From Branchiostoma floridae (taxonomy: Eukaryota > Chordata > Leptocardii > Amphioxiformes > Branchiostomatidae), in contig NC_049983.1 in the NCBI RefSeq assembly GCF_000003815.2, positions 3,262,906 through 3,326,905 of the forward strand: a DNA stretch of 64,000 bases, in the 5' to 3' direction. Positions within the stretch are counted from its first letter, which is position 1, and each line of letters begins with the position of its first letter. The notes under the pieces are model-generated. The model did no database searches. It saw nothing but the letters and a program-made list of their open reading frames with translations, and was not told where the DNA came from. The position numbers were made by a program, and so were the translations under genes. Below, piece after piece: positions 53,401 through 58,636 of the stretch.

Positions 53401-55752
53401 GAAAAAACTAAAAACCTGTGACTTTGCCTATTTATAGAAACACGTTGCTCGTTTCTTAATGAACAAAGTGCCTATTCCCTGAATGTGAATGGTGTGCCCT
53501 GGTTTGATCGATTTATTCTTGTGTATAGTGTGAGACGTTCCAGTTCCGCCAGGAAGCCAGGGATGTCGCCATGTTCTCTGCAGTACGGAAACAAATTCCA
53601 CAGGTACTTTATAAAGTTTTGGACACTTAAGATTTGAAAATGTTGTTGAATTTCGGCGGCAAGGTGCAGTCGTTATGGACATTGTCTTTTTCCTGGCATT
53701 TTTTTGTCGCGTTGTTGTCAACCTCTCCGACGACGCTCTGAATTTTTTACAAATGTTATTCTGCATTATAGTGATTAATTAACATTGTATTTTAATTCAC
53801 ATGTACAGGAGACAATCGGCCTTCCTGTACAACGGCAGATCGTTTTAGAGTCAGCATCCCTTGAGAATGTGTGTGTCTCACTGGCCGCCGTAGACATTGC
53901 CATTTTCTTCTTGGCATCCGCCGGTGGGGATGGAGAAAAACTGCTTGGTGAATACCTCCACAGGGTTCTGAAGATGGGGAGAGCTGCTCGCCTTCACAGC
54001 GACAAGGTAACATATTACTCTTTCAATGCTTAGCAGACAATGAGACAATAAGAAAAAGCCACATGTTACCACCATATAGCATCATAACGTTTGAGACCTG
54101 GATATTCTTTATCAATTAGTACATATATGTCAACAGAATTCCAAAAATGTATGCCTAACACCTGAACTTACTGGGTCATTACATTTCTTTGCCTTTAGGC
54201 TCGAAACTACTGTCGACTAAAGCATGCATTGTCGCTTTGGCAACTTCTGTCTGTCCAGCGAGCACAGCTGTTACTGGCAAACAATCAGGTGAGTCCCGCT
54301 TGCACTGAAGAAGACCAGCTGCATCTAATAAAATGGCCAATATACTGTAGATTATCCACCATGATTTTTAAATACTTAAACTTCATACTCATGTAATGTA
54401 ACATCATTCAACTATAAATCAATCTATACAGCCCACGTTAAAACTAGGGAGAACGCTGTGTTTCCAGTTGCCCGACCGACCCCACCATAGCTTTGCCTGT
54501 GTCTACCACTGGCAAGGGAGGTATAATTCTTAATCCGGTATATGAGTGACTATGATGAAATGTGATTTTTTTTTGTTCGAACACATTTATTCAAGTCAAA
54601 TCGGCCTGCAAGCCGTTTTTCATCGAGGCCATGATGGAATAGGCAAGGTTCAGACAAAAAAAGAGATACAATTTACATCGTTTACAGTCCTTATGATTCT
54701 AAAATACCTTTACATTATTCCTTGCTTATTTTTCTAAACCTAATGCTAATGATATAGGGTTCTTGTGACCATAGAGACGTAATACCTTTCAGGTATGAAT
54801 CTCGTCATTTAAGCTTTGACGTTAGATCTAACACAGTGTTAGTCCCTTTGTAGGATCCTTTTGACAACGTCGACATCTCATATACAAAACAACTAGAAGA
54901 GGAGCAAACAAAGGCTCTTGAGAGCATCCTGAAGAAGATTGACGTGAAGACGCTGGCTGCCGAGATGTACGAGTTTGTAGTCGTCTCTGATGAAAAGGAG
55001 AAAAGGAAACCTGATTGGAGGTATGACTTTATCTACATCATATTCTCTATATGAATCGTGGCCATAACTTTGTATCTATGAAGTAAAGTTGCAATGTGCA
55101 GGTACATCGGATGTGTTCGGATAGATCAGAATTTGTACGCACACATGTAGCTAAACAAATAAAATTTCTCATAATAACTTTACTCGTAATCAACTTCTTT
55201 TGTTGCCATAAATGGTTTTCTTGTATTGTGATCTGTATATTTCAATGTCAAACTATTTGCAAGTGTCTCAATTTTGACTAACAAGTTCCATACAGGATTT
55301 ACTTATCATTAGTCCAAGAACGTGGTGCCCCAACTATTGCTTTAGATTAGATGCAGATACAGCTACAGCAGTCATGACATTTACTTATAGAAGTCACGTT
55401 TTACTTATTTCATTAACCAATAATTGTTAACGGGACAAGATTTAAAAATTTCTAAAAATACAGATATAGTTATTAGGTACATAGATGTATAGCTGTAGGC
55501 CTGCATGTTTTTTGTCGATCATTGCTTCGGCATCCTTCCCTATTTGTCAGTACCTATGTCCAATGTATTTCATTGTTTTACAGTCTGCGCGACACACTTG
55601 TGAGCTACTTGGACGAGAAGGACGCCCCTGAGATCAACGGTTTCCTGCCACACTTCCCAGCTACTATCCTGTTGGAGCATGTCTGCGATACTTGGCGGGT
55701 CCTCGCCAACTACATGCACCATCAAGAGGAAGACTCGACTGGTAACAACTAA
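488..55752 (+). CDS. RNF213: RNF213-like giant AAA+ E3 ubiquitin ligase, 84 coding exons
   Basis: Multi-exon gene read by joining GT/AG exons whose phases agree throughout except at exons 35 and 41. Predicted product is about 5,480 residues. Order of landmarks (approximate residue): basic low-complexity region (10-400), N-terminal arm with WHQY (about 560), P-loop RPGLGKS (2245), AAA+ Walker A GETGCGKT (2690) and Walker B LDEAN (2755), second Walker A GKPGSSKS (3045) and Walker B LDEIG (3125), RING (4280-4330), RZ finger (4778-4815), C-terminal domain ending at a TAA at 55750-55752. This domain order is specific to RNF213/mysterin, a cytosolic hexamer-like single-chain AAA+ E3 linked in vertebrates to lipid droplets, angiogenesis and ubiquitylation of intracellular bacteria. 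Function here is by homology. Exon coordinates are given in the block entries. The phase-0 start of exon 1 just after an acceptor implies upstream exon(s), perhaps the zinc ribbon, outside the window. Introns carry many transposons. Confidence 0.93.
1589..2671. other. Intron 1, no further gene seen
   Basis: AT-rich; the only structure is the duplicated 280-487 segment at its end (2468-2671). Short ORFs on both strands at 1996-2298 are not supported by similarity or codon pattern. Confidence 0.5.
2672..2799 (+). CDS. RNF213: RNF213-like exon 2: duplicate of the basic exon
   Basis: Exon between acceptor TTTTCTAG and donor ACAG|GTACC, phase 0 in and phase 2 out, with an internal ATG at 2702. 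It encodes a lysine-rich segment (MSKRQRKKMEKKAKAEQQ, then KKDGASD) closely related to the beginning of exon 1 (MTKSQKKRLKKKAKAEKQ, then EKDGASD). The similarity covers the flanking intron as well, so it is a segmental copy. It may be used together with exon 1 (phases match) or as an alternative N-terminus. Confidence 0.68.
3024..10402 (+). CDS. RNF213: RNF213-like exons 3-5: N-terminal arm, beta-rich domain
   Basis: Exons 3024-3260, 6509-6720 and 10098-10402. Exon 3 continues the charged region and then enters the conserved start MTIYFHVLLRPGDFKYNP; exon 4 has EYKYAIVKDKG, WEFIHRW and NRCMLIPK; exon 5 opens with WHQYNDFMLPED. The same motif succession is found in vertebrate RNF213, where this part has been compared with a starch-binding (CBM20-type) fold. 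Intron 3 (3.2 kb) contains an antisense LINE and intron 4 (3.4 kb) a foldback transposon whose right end lies only 47 bp upstream of exon 5. Confidence 0.85.
3688..5166 (-). pseudogene. LINE reverse transcriptase (ORF2 C-terminal part)
   Basis: About 492 residues. Motifs in order: NGRKAAGPDLIP before the palm, VFVDFSRAFDT with the first catalytic Asp, GVPQGGILSPTLF, and PVKYADDLTTSE, the YADD box with the catalytic Asp pair; then FKLLGVHI in the thumb and SFVPRAMKLLY near the C-terminus. All catalytic residues are present. It is the same frame as the endonuclease part, separated only by a TAG two codons upstream of the first Met, so it was one ORF that acquired a nonsense change. No RNase H seen. 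Confidence 0.88.
5173..6024 (-). pseudogene. LINE endonuclease C-terminal part
   Basis: 283 residues beginning at an internal Met; the N-terminal catalytic motifs are absent. Visible motifs: GIVILGDTN, NQLDSIYTN and GTSDHQSILL, which correspond to the late motifs of the exonuclease-endonuclease-phosphatase fold (the SDH motif holds the catalytic Asp-His). After it a basic linker (WMTVRIKELLAERQQAFRSG) leads to the RT. Ends with TAG in frame with the downstream RT. Confidence 0.85.
6071..6390. repeat. 22-bp minisatellite, about 14 copies
   Basis: Head-to-tail copies of a 22-bp unit containing CAGTAAGGCCATGGACGAT, varying mainly at TTTT versus TCTT. Two copies have a 4-bp expansion to GGCCGGCCATGG. 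The array directly follows the truncated LINE end, inside intron 3. Confidence 0.92.
6786..6902. repeat. AT dinucleotide microsatellites
   Basis: An (AT)n tract of about 55 bp at 6786-6841 and a second of about 20 bp at 6883-6902, just after exon 4. Confidence 0.9.
7017..7345. repeat. Left arm subterminal repeats of foldback element
   Basis: About three units of roughly 65 bp with GTACGAAGTTGTCCGAAG, GTGACGTCAT and AGGGTAGGGTGGCA. They are the inverted counterpart of 9610-10010. Confidence 0.85.
7806..8632. mobile_element. Possible piggyBac-like relic nested in the foldback element
   Basis: Begins TTAACCCTCAAACACCCGAG and ends with ACTCGG followed by TTAA at 8629, as expected for insertion at TTAA. 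Two palindromic GGGGTCC(AAACGG/GTTTGG)ACCCC sites lie at about 7986 and 8590. A second similar start, TTAACCCTCAAGCACCCGA, occurs at 7518. No transposase frame; ends only partly matching. Confidence 0.35.
9610..10010. repeat. Right arm subterminal repeats of foldback element
   Basis: Four to five units with AACTTCGGACAACTTCG, ACACCACCCGGC and GTTAGGATGACGTAATGG. Short ORFs read from this array on the minus strand are repeat artefacts. Confidence 0.85.
10613..15474 (+). CDS. RNF213: RNF213-like exons 6-13: N-terminal stalk
   Basis: Exons 10613-10860, 11820-12032, 12480-12693, 12811-12875, 13267-13630, 14145-14243, 14367-14483 and 15291-15474. Every junction has GT/AG borders and matching phase. 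The encoded protein is mainly helical with few recognisable motifs (WLLAIPILHFLRGDSRPF in exon 7, a repeat-like alanine/valine-rich helix in exon 10). Assignment rests on continuous phase between the conserved blocks on either side and on its position in the RNF213 layout. Exon 9 is only 65 bp. Confidence 0.8.
10914..11490. repeat. CA-rich microsatellite cluster
   Basis: Several (CA)n tracts (about 10920-11045, 11160-11240, 11370-11400 and 11440-11490) with a short (CT)n run at 10980-10998, followed by TATC/TA repeats at 11510-11560. All within intron 6. Overlapping long ORFs on both strands are translation of the repeat. Confidence 0.92.
12940..13220. repeat. CGTATGAG-rich dispersed repeat
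   Basis: GC-richer block in intron 9 with repeated CGTATGAG(C/T)GCGTAT motifs on both strands (for example 12985-13010 and 13100-13170). It looks like a MITE remnant, but clear terminal repeats were not found. Confidence 0.3.
15640..16090. repeat. 70-bp hairpin satellite, first block
   Basis: Six or so units with a 70-bp period, marked by GTCTATTAGTGAAAGAATG at about 15687, 15757, 15827, 15897, 15967 and 16037. Each unit has two self-complementary parts: GTGATAG...CTATCAC around CACCCCT, and CTATTAGTGAAA...TTTCACTAGTAATAG. Confidence 0.88.
16090..17585. repeat. 1.5-kb dispersed repeat block splitting the satellite
   Basis: Two parts. From 16188 to about 16800 a module starting (C)CAAATGACCTGAAATTTGG recurs at 16188, 16344, 16508 and 16683 (156-175 bp apart). 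From about 16990 to 17585 the sequence is rich in GGACTGGTCTATTTT and AAGAGTCCATT motifs and is shared with 58900-59345. No coding potential. It sits exactly between two blocks of the same 70-bp satellite. Confidence 0.75.
17585..17965. repeat. 70-bp hairpin satellite, second block
   Basis: Continuation of the 15640-16090 array with the same 70-bp period (GTGTCTATTAGTGAAAGAAT at about 17608, 17678, 17748 and on). It ends about 100 bp before exon 14. Confidence 0.88.
18067..22252 (+). CDS. RNF213: RNF213-like exons 14-20: stalk and linker
   Basis: Exons 18067-18417, 18574-19241, 19470-19629, 19816-20033, 20781-20927, 21075-21236 and 21387-22252. Conserved blocks include ISAGETDIEIDRV with IGYGPLIYDLK (exon 17), HLAWLTHVQESHGSVE with INAKGIYEIG (exon 18) and LGNVYLRLRKTGSVLF (exon 20), all recognisable in vertebrate RNF213. 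Exon 20 is the largest internal exon here (866 bp); its last part is acidic and less conserved. Its donor is GA|GTGAGTAA: reading on would meet a stop at once, which fixes the boundary. Confidence 0.87.
20340..20660. repeat. SINE-like dispersed repeat (intron 17)
   Basis: Contains CCAAAAATCATGACGAT, GAAACAAAACCGGCCCATGC, GCCGCTAGGGGCTCC and a tail with ACATACATACAAACATACAT. The same order of motifs occurs at 30360-31220. Confidence 0.6.
22851..23080. mobile_element. Possible MITE with ATACCCCTG ends
   Basis: Begins ATACCCCTGTCACATTTGGCG and ends with its partial complement CCAGGGGTAT about 230 bp further. Only about 9-10 bp of terminal inversion is visible and no target duplication was identified. 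It lies in the 1.47-kb intron 20; the rest of that intron (22253-22850, 23081-23718) shows only A/T-rich sequence and one poly(A) run near 22367. Confidence 0.35.
23719..25049 (+). CDS. RNF213: RNF213-like exons 21-25: region before first P-loop
   Basis: Exons 23719-23843, 23942-24019, 24148-24257, 24499-24634 and 24857-25049. Clear RNF213 signatures: LSLDHLGHILQALS, VPNLIVCPT, LPSYSEVLLCTSETTTEE, FCLVNVDQLDHDV and the Arg-Cys-His-Leu-Val-Leu strand in exon 25. Phases 1/1/0/1/2 follow each other without conflict. This segment belongs to the degenerate first AAA module. Confidence 0.88.
25379..25619 (+). CDS. RNF213: RNF213-like exon 26: P-loop of an early AAA module
   Basis: The exon starts after TTGCCCAG and encodes SSVRVISSDRPGLGKSLYVQ, a P-loop of the form RxGxGKS. 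Further on it has HEAVIDVDSVL and ends IHLDVSPM at donor ATG|GTGAGT. In RNF213 the second of the six AAA modules carries such a P-loop and binds ATP without a classical Walker B glutamate; assignment to that module is by position. The frame is also open upstream across the intron end, so the acceptor at 25378 is chosen because only it restores phase with exon 25. Confidence 0.85.
25755..29145 (+). CDS. RNF213: RNF213-like exons 27-33: between AAA modules
   Basis: Exons 25755-25892, 25983-26154, 26683-26854, 27356-27524, 28401-28522, 28729-28923 and 29017-29145. Strongly conserved strings: LRLPWDLYLIERTSD, FLPFATCRAPNEIL, QRPYQYLRHLESG, CGIKDPSWAELRHFLSFLN, LRRRWE followed by PHPYLFFNSDHHTMTFLGFH, and MGLDKGKYFDPDESYELT. 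These match the RNF213 core just N-terminal to the first complete AAA+ module. All junctions have GT/AG borders. Confidence 0.92.
27740..28040. repeat. ATCTAACCATAC minisatellite
   Basis: ATCAATCTAACCATAC-type motifs repeated about ten times in intron 30, including two adjacent near-identical 53-bp units (about 27905-28010) with ATCGGCATATAAACTGCTGC. A G-rich stretch precedes it at 27626-27650. Confidence 0.85.
29309..29438 (+). CDS. RNF213: RNF213-like exon 34: Walker A of AAA3
   Basis: Encodes PVIIMGETGCGKTRLVKFMC, a perfect Walker A (GxTGxGKT) with the nucleotide-binding Lys-Thr. This is the first catalytically complete AAA+ module of RNF213 (AAA3). Acceptor TTGTTCAG, donor AAG|GTTGGT, phase 2 in and 0 out. 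The lysine is intact, so ATP binding at this site should be possible if the reading frame is preserved downstream. Confidence 0.93.
29812..30046 (+). CDS. RNF213: RNF213-like exon 35: Walker B of AAA3, one base short
   Basis: Encodes HGGVSAADIIRTVKKAQRLA and the Walker B strand VLFLDEANTSEAIGLIKEIM (catalytic Glu present), then NGKPL. After that the frame hits TGA at 30015-30017, while the expected continuation LKIVAAVNPRR is present in another frame starting at about 30014. The exon is 235 bp, but the phases of exons 34 and 36 require 236. One base therefore appears to be missing near 30013-30015. It could be a sequencing or assembly error, a null allele, or a real lesion; codon quality on both sides is otherwise normal. 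Confidence 0.88.
30100..31220. repeat. SINE-like dispersed repeats (intron 35)
   Basis: Three imperfect modules about 255 bp apart, each with CATACCAAAAATCATGACGATCC (variants at 30366, 30636, 30881) and ATTATGCAAATTAG-type motifs. The last one ends in CTCGAGTTATGTTGTTCACA and a CACAGAGATAGACAGACAGG tail. Related to 20340-20660. Confidence 0.65.
31300..32957 (+). CDS. RNF213: RNF213-like exons 36-40: AAA3 lid to AAA4
   Basis: Exons 31300-31382, 31690-31823, 32164-32250, 32374-32511 and 32783-32957. Highly conserved: MIRRLEQAGLGYHIRAEQTE, RQLVYRVQPLPPSMLPLVWD with FGQLN, LTASQEFMR, DECSFVSLRDVERT and ALGVCYQARLEKRNDYRKAI. These are the lid and inter-module segments of the RNF213 motor core. 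Exon 36 begins in phase 2, which is the evidence that exon 35 lacks a base. Confidence 0.92.
33124..33344 (+). CDS. RNF213: RNF213-like exon 41: Walker A of AAA4
   Basis: Encodes DVFLDQLETLLAPSIARN, then KENVFMMVVCIELRIPLF and Walker A LVGKPGSSKSLAKSVV, the RNF213 AAA4 P-loop (GKPGSSKS). The start is uncertain. The best acceptor (CTTTGTAG after a pyrimidine stretch) ends at 33115, but using it breaks the frame by one base. The weaker AG at 33122-33123 restores phase and is used here. With one extra base near 33121-33124 the strong acceptor would give DAKDVFLD, close to the vertebrate AQDLFLD, so a missing base is at least as likely. Confidence 0.88.
33438..33608 (+). CDS. RNF213: RNF213-like exon 42: Walker B of AAA4
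   Basis: Encodes AHMVSFQCSPLATPESIVKT, FHQCSMFQQD and the Walker B strand SVVVLDEIGLAEDSPKMPLK with the catalytic Glu. Together with exon 41 it forms a complete AAA4 ATPase site. Acceptor TTGTACAG, donor AAG|GTAATT, phase 0 at both ends. Confidence 0.93.
33777..37165 (+). CDS. RNF213: RNF213-like exons 43-50: AAA4 lid and following modules
   Basis: Exons 33777-33964, 34269-34403, 35274-35504, 35718-35850, 36061-36168, 36500-36585, 36754-36939 and 37051-37165. Landmarks: VAFVGISNWALDPAKMNRGI, DREYFGLRDFYSLIKMV, RNFSGRDDVD, RYLLILTKNYAAL with FGSSFPQDQEYTQ, ICRDINRIKVCMETGRTVVL, QKYVDLGLGTHRVKCRVH, FPIPLINRLEKH and FIGYHED. These are among the best conserved stretches of the family and fix frame and borders with little doubt. 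Confidence 0.93.
34405..34565. repeat. ATGTAGACTACATTC short repeats
   Basis: Imperfect copies of ATGTAGAC(T/A)ACAT(TC/AT) with partly palindromic structure in intron 44. The rest of that intron is AT-rich, with a TATATC/TACATA run at 34842-34885. Confidence 0.7.
37898..43563 (+). CDS. RNF213: RNF213-like exons 51-60: E3 shell before RING
   Basis: Exons 37898-38092, 38263-38396, 38614-39260, 39360-39504, 39694-40019, 40205-40386, 40641-40841, 40991-41196, 41642-41741 and 43463-43563. Recognisable pieces: LLQCATPDAVVCL, LADFLLHNI, QQFDTEQQF, the GGGQWQCYHIDD motif (vertebrate GGLWQSVHIDD), LLRSCVQSA-like FRSSVQSAAARL, EESQVHMGSNWLSQEA and LPFSWLIRELVDKLW. The part coded by exons 56-60 is less conserved. 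The intron before exon 60 (1.7 kb) holds a LINE relic and a GC-hairpin array. Confidence 0.88.
41830..42200 (+). pseudogene. Degenerate LINE 3' end (RT C-terminal zinc knuckle)
   Basis: Plus-strand relic in intron 59. One frame gives LPFSYGLRRSAVHLTR and RLNFSQLNYHQF; the frame then shifts and gives CKCGYHCETAEHYLLH, a Cx(1)Cx(4)Cx(5)H-like knuckle seen at the C-terminus of many LINE reverse transcriptases, followed by LYTSQRSFLLSSVSNIID. At least one frameshift separates the two parts, so it is dead. It belongs to a different family from the 3688-6024 LINE. Confidence 0.7.
42780..43066. other. AAAAGCGG-rich sequence before the hairpin array
   Basis: Scattered AAAAGCGG motifs (42796, 42832 region, 43028) precede the regular array. 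No coding signal in 42201-43462. Confidence 0.4.
43067..43275. repeat. 25-bp GC-hairpin tandem array, about 8 copies
   Basis: Period of 25 bp with GAGCGCGGTTAAAAGCCGCC. Each unit contains the inverted pair GCGG...CCGC around TTAAAAG. Early copies end CCGACC, later copies TGTCT. It lies about 190 bp before exon 60 in an otherwise AT-rich intron. Confidence 0.9.
43920..44102 (+). CDS. RNF213: RNF213-like exon 61: RING finger
   Basis: Encodes the C3HC4-type RING: CCICLEEL, PVILPCKHV, CDQGCLKNWL and TCPKCRHPVPDDF. First pair C-x2-C, then 11 residues, C-x-H, and the last pair C-x2-C are standard. The fifth ligand is displaced: human RNF213 has H-x2-C-x2-C, here it is H-x-C-x3-C with Asp at the usual cysteine position. 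The RING is dispensable for some RNF213 activities, which depend on the RZ finger. Acceptor GGCTAAAG, donor CCAA|GTACGT. Confidence 0.93.
44460..47814 (+). CDS. RNF213: RNF213-like exons 62-69: E3 module after RING
   Basis: Exons 44460-44681, 44818-44929, 45255-45674, 45873-45989, 46594-46704, 46825-46878, 47145-47339 and 47733-47814. Exon 62 starts in-frame after GGCTTTCAG and encodes FFMDVVSMFCFADDVPPDQE, then FSPFQDECVDRTPIIRSFLL, matching vertebrate RNF213 directly after the RING. Exon 64 includes WPKLFIPRHLYKRYGID; exon 65 PDRFVVYGKAYRRIREA; exon 68 ends ALAAAPHTML and exon 69 has AHYLPTMPNDPLPELMKAL leading to the WY before the RZ finger. Exon 67 is only 54 bp. Confidence 0.88.
45990..50263. 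other. Other introns longer than 300 bp without notable content
   Basis: Checked and found to hold only AT-rich sequence or short simple repeats: 14484-15290, 26155-26682, 26855-27355 (GT run near 27110), 31824-32163, 37166-37897, 41197-41641, 43564-43919, 44103-44459, 44930-45254, 45990-46593, 46879-47144 (CAGAGAGAGACAGACAGACA run near 47010), 47340-47732, 47815-48355, 48616-49426, 49581-50263, 50433-50763, 52302-52741, 54289-54853 and 55021-55583. The window from 56560 to 57515 is also AT-rich with GTTC/GAAC-type short repeats and no gene. Confidence 0.5.
48356..48615 (+). CDS. RNF213: RNF213-like exons 70-71: RZ zinc finger
   Basis: Exons 48356-48390 (35 bp) and 48521-48615. They encode CPNGHHYVIGD, then after the intron CTKPATVGKCHCGADIGGIG. 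This is the RZ finger shared by RNF213 and ZNFX1, reported as the element that lets RNF213 ubiquitylate bacterial lipopolysaccharide. The Cys-x3-His start, the GD/EC cysteine and the IGG end are present. The second cysteine pair is C-x-C instead of the human C-x2-C. The intron splits the finger between Asp and Cys. Confidence 0.92.
49427..55020 (+). CDS. RNF213: RNF213-like exons 72-83: C-terminal domain
   Basis: Exons 49427-49580, 50264-50432, 50764-50855, 51144-51386, 51555-51696, 51841-51924, 52115-52301, 52742-52946, 53529-53603, 53809-54006, 54199-54288 and 54854-55020. Landmarks: TGHIIGDAQ, FLWRHLNRDLDDLARVLG, RENWENAFNNVYIEPLL, SLYHLLPMKEDATITSCVTA (vertebrate LLPRRRGLGLC region), RDLMPLVLSHCNYSL, KQLIDRFLSGK, IAIFFLASAGGDGEKLLGEY and KHALSLWQLLS. 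For exon 78 the donor GGATGA|GTATGT (ends 52301) is chosen over the later G|GTAGAT because only it keeps exon 79 in frame. Confidence 0.88.
53022..53342. mobile_element. Palindromic MITE, 321 bp
   Basis: TATATGTCACAGTAGAGATC at the left end is mirrored by GATCTCTACTGTGACATATA at the right end, with about 38 bp of inverted similarity. Inside are further nested palindromes built from TCCTAGGA, CGATCG, GGGATC and ACTAGT. TA-rich flanks fit TA insertion. No ORF. Located in intron 79. Confidence 0.8.
54430..54680. repeat. Possible dispersed repeat in intron 82
   Basis: Block with CCCGACCGACCCCACCATAG and a poly(T)-preceded CACATTTATTCAAGTCAAATC. It looks unlike its surroundings, but no second copy lies in this window. 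Confidence 0.25.
55584..55752 (+). CDS. RNF213: RNF213-like exon 84: last coding exon and stop
   Basis: Starts after GTTTTACAG in phase 2 and encodes SLRDTLVSYLDEKDAPE, then FPATILLEHVCDTWRVLA and ends TGNN-TAA. The start is nearly identical in pattern to the vertebrate RNF213 C-terminus (WSLRDTLVSYM), where the protein also stops about 55 residues later. Exon 83 ends with the preceding Pro-Asp-Trp. This confirms the 3' end of the gene. Confidence 0.93.
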
Positions 55753-56560
55753 AATCCTCACAGATTCATTAGTACCATATGTGAACTTCGATATAGTTTC
55801 TAATGAGATAAGAGTTAAGAACTGACTGTTTTTTTGGTTGATTGATTGATTGATTGATTGATTCATTCATTCATTCATTCATTAGTGAATTGAGAGAGGG
55901 GACTGTATGTATCTATCTTCTATTACTGTCAAATCCAATGGTCAGCTATGCACTTAATCTCATAATACTGACATAGACAAATCATGAGGTTAGTACCTAT
56001 TCACAGCAAGGGAATGTCTTTTAGTAGTAATAGTTTATTGAGTAATTGACAATGTTTAGTATACTGAATTGTTTGGTACCTTCGGCTATGTATTCAAGGT
56101 AACATTATCAAAGGTTGTGGCACTACTTAGTAGAGTTTGACAACAAACCATACCTTTAGCTTCTTTGTAAGTGGATAATATTTGGTGTTATTACACATAC
56201 ATTTTTATTGAATATTTGATTTGTGACATGTGTTACTCTATAGCGTAAGATAGATAATTTGCTGCATTAGTTATTAACTATATTGTAAGTCGTTGAATGT
56301 TAGACTTTCACGTAATAAGACTTATTTGGATACTATCGATGGAATGAACAACTGTTTGGTGGTCGTTTTGTTTTTGTTACACCTATCTTATTTTAGTGCG
56401 CATTTGATTGATGACAATGGTGTTAAAGCTACTCTATTATTTATGGAGAGATGCTTAATATAACTATGTTGTATTTGGTCAATTTTACCACTTGTATGCT
56501 GATACTCTTATGCTGTTTGTGTAATTCAGTCAAATAAAAGATATTTGTTCTGTTATTTTT
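55753..56560 (+). other. Probable 3' UTR of the RNF213-like gene
   Basis: AT-rich non-coding sequence directly after the TAA. It contains a short tetranucleotide run (GATT/ATTC type, about 55838-55882). The first good AATAAA followed by a GT/T-rich stretch is at 56533, so cleavage is expected soon after. The exact end is not visible. Confidence 0.55.
56533..56538 (+). terminator. Poly(A) signal AATAAA
   Basis: Canonical AATAAA within TCAAATAAAAG, followed within 30 bp by a T-rich stretch (TTGTTCTGTTATTTTTTC). It lies about 780 bp after the stop codon of the RNF213-like gene. Confidence 0.5.
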
Positions 56561-57515
56561 TCATCCTACTTGCATCAGATGGTAGATCTACCATCCATGA
56601 TATGAAATTGTTTTGGCCTTCCTAGTTCAGTATATCTTCATTTCTTACAATGGCCAAAAGGCGAAGCATAGGGAAAGTACAATGGATATAACCAGCCCTT
56701 CAGTACGCACTCCCGGAAAACTTTTCTTGATGTTTCATATGTGTCAGCGTCATAGACAACAGACTCTTAATCATAGAGTCGGTTCCATATTACCGAGAGG
56801 GTGTTTCTTGCCTTTTTTTCTAACACTTTGGAAATCTTTGTAACAATCTGTGATAAGTAACTGTTTAGAACTATTTACAACATCTATATGAAGTTCTAAA
56901 TGTTTCTATAGTATTCAAACATGTTAGAAACATTTCTAACATCAAATACATTATTTCTGTTAGTTTCTAAACTGTTCCAACATAGATGCATCATTTGTGA
57001 TCACATGTTCGAACATGGAAACAATATGATGAAACTGGGTCAGTGGGCTGGGAAGAGGGCAATTCACACATCCCTGCCAAGTGCAGGAAAATATGTCTGT
57101 CTGCCACCTTCTCACAAAAGACTCACCAGTGTATACTAAAGAAAGTCTAAAAATACAAGAGCCAAACAGAGGACCAAGCTTAGCAGCTTTGTTTATGGGG
57201 TCAATAAAAGTTTTATGGAGGGAAAAAATGACACAAAATGTTGGAACATGTTGGAACAATAACAAAAACACATAGATGTTTGAAAATTGTTCTAAATAAA
57301 GAGATAATGATATCATTACTTTCCCAAATGTTCCAACAAATATTAAAAGGTTCAAACATGTTTAAATTTTCATTTTGAAATGTTTGAACAATTTTGAACT
57401 TTAGTGACTGAAATGTTCTTTTAGTCAAAATAGTTCAAACTTATTACAAATATTATTTCAAAACCATCTCGGTGACTTGGAATTGACTCTACTTAGAGTA
57501 TACAAATGTGTACGG

Positions 57516-58636
57516 TGTGACAGCGATCTCGCCCCCCCGTGATCTCGCCCCCCGGGGGCGAAAACACTAGCGATTTTGCCCCCCCCCCCCCCCCCGGGGC
57601 GAAATCACTAGCGATCTCGCCCTCCCCGGCTAGTGATCTCGCCCCCCTACCTCGCTCCCCTTTAGCGATTTCGCCCCCCCCCCCCCAAAAAAAAACGGGT
57701 TTACATGACATTTTAGAAGTTGATTGGTATAAATCACAAACTGTAGTTTCAGAATGATATAAGTACACGAGTTTGATACATAACTCCATTCATAGTATCA
57801 ATATTAACGTAATTACATGGTAATAAGATAGTTGAACTTGTTTCAGACAAGGAGGGTTTGGTCCCTTGTATTCCCATTATTGCATATACCTGAGTCTTGA
57901 CATAAGATGTATTTCATTGTATTCACCTGTCCTCAAGCAACCTATATATCTCCAATATGAAGTCTCTACCATGAAGTGACCACAAAAGAACTATGTAATG
58001 TCTTTATTAATTATGCAAATATTAGGTATTAATTAGAATAACGCACATTTTGGTATATGCACCTGGCCAAGGGATATCTTCACCTCCAACATGACTGTTT
58101 TTTCTAGTATTTAGGAACTGATGCATTTACCCGTGTTTCTTAAGACAGGTACTTTACCAGTGTTTGTGTAGCATTTAGCAACAGCTATATCAACTTGCGC
58201 GTAGATAGTGTTTATAATGAGAAACTATTATTCACGTGTGTTTTTGTTAGTGCTTTGGAAATGTTTCCAGCACAAGAAAGAAAACACTGTGACAAATTGA
58301 AAACATATAGCTGACGTATTCCGTACCATAGACGGTGTTGATTTATACGTTCGCAATAGCACTGTTTTTATGCCACCTCAGCTGCAAAAATTGTCTTTTT
58401 TATTTCAATGTCATGTTTGCACCGAACAATATAGTATCGACTTTCGAGGTATGACATCTTACGGTACGGTAATAAGGTGCCATATAGGTACCAGGTAACA
58501 CACCATATACGTTACTCCCCAGGTGCAGTATAGTACCAGGTAGCGCACCTGTAATATGTAGTAGCCAGCTGCTCTGGGGGGGGCGAAAACGCTAAAGGGG
58601 GGCGAAAACGCTAGTGGGGGCGAGATCGCTGTCACA
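57516..58636. mobile_element. Non-autonomous element with TGTGACAGCG ends and ACGG duplication
   Basis: Left end TGTGACAGCGATCTCGCCCC at 57516; right end GGGGGCGAGATCGCTGTCACA finishing at 58636. ACGG lies directly outside both ends (57512-57515 and 58637-58640). Both ends continue into homopolymeric C (left) or G (right) tracts separated by CGAAA(A/T)CGCTAG-like spacers. TGT...ACA ends with a 4-bp duplication resemble Ginger-type DNA transposons; no transposase is present in the 1.1 kb. Confidence 0.65.

Noticed and set aside
57493-57789. 98-residue minus-strand ORF rich in Gly
   Set aside because: It reads the C/G tracts of the 57516-58636 element and depends on homopolymer length.
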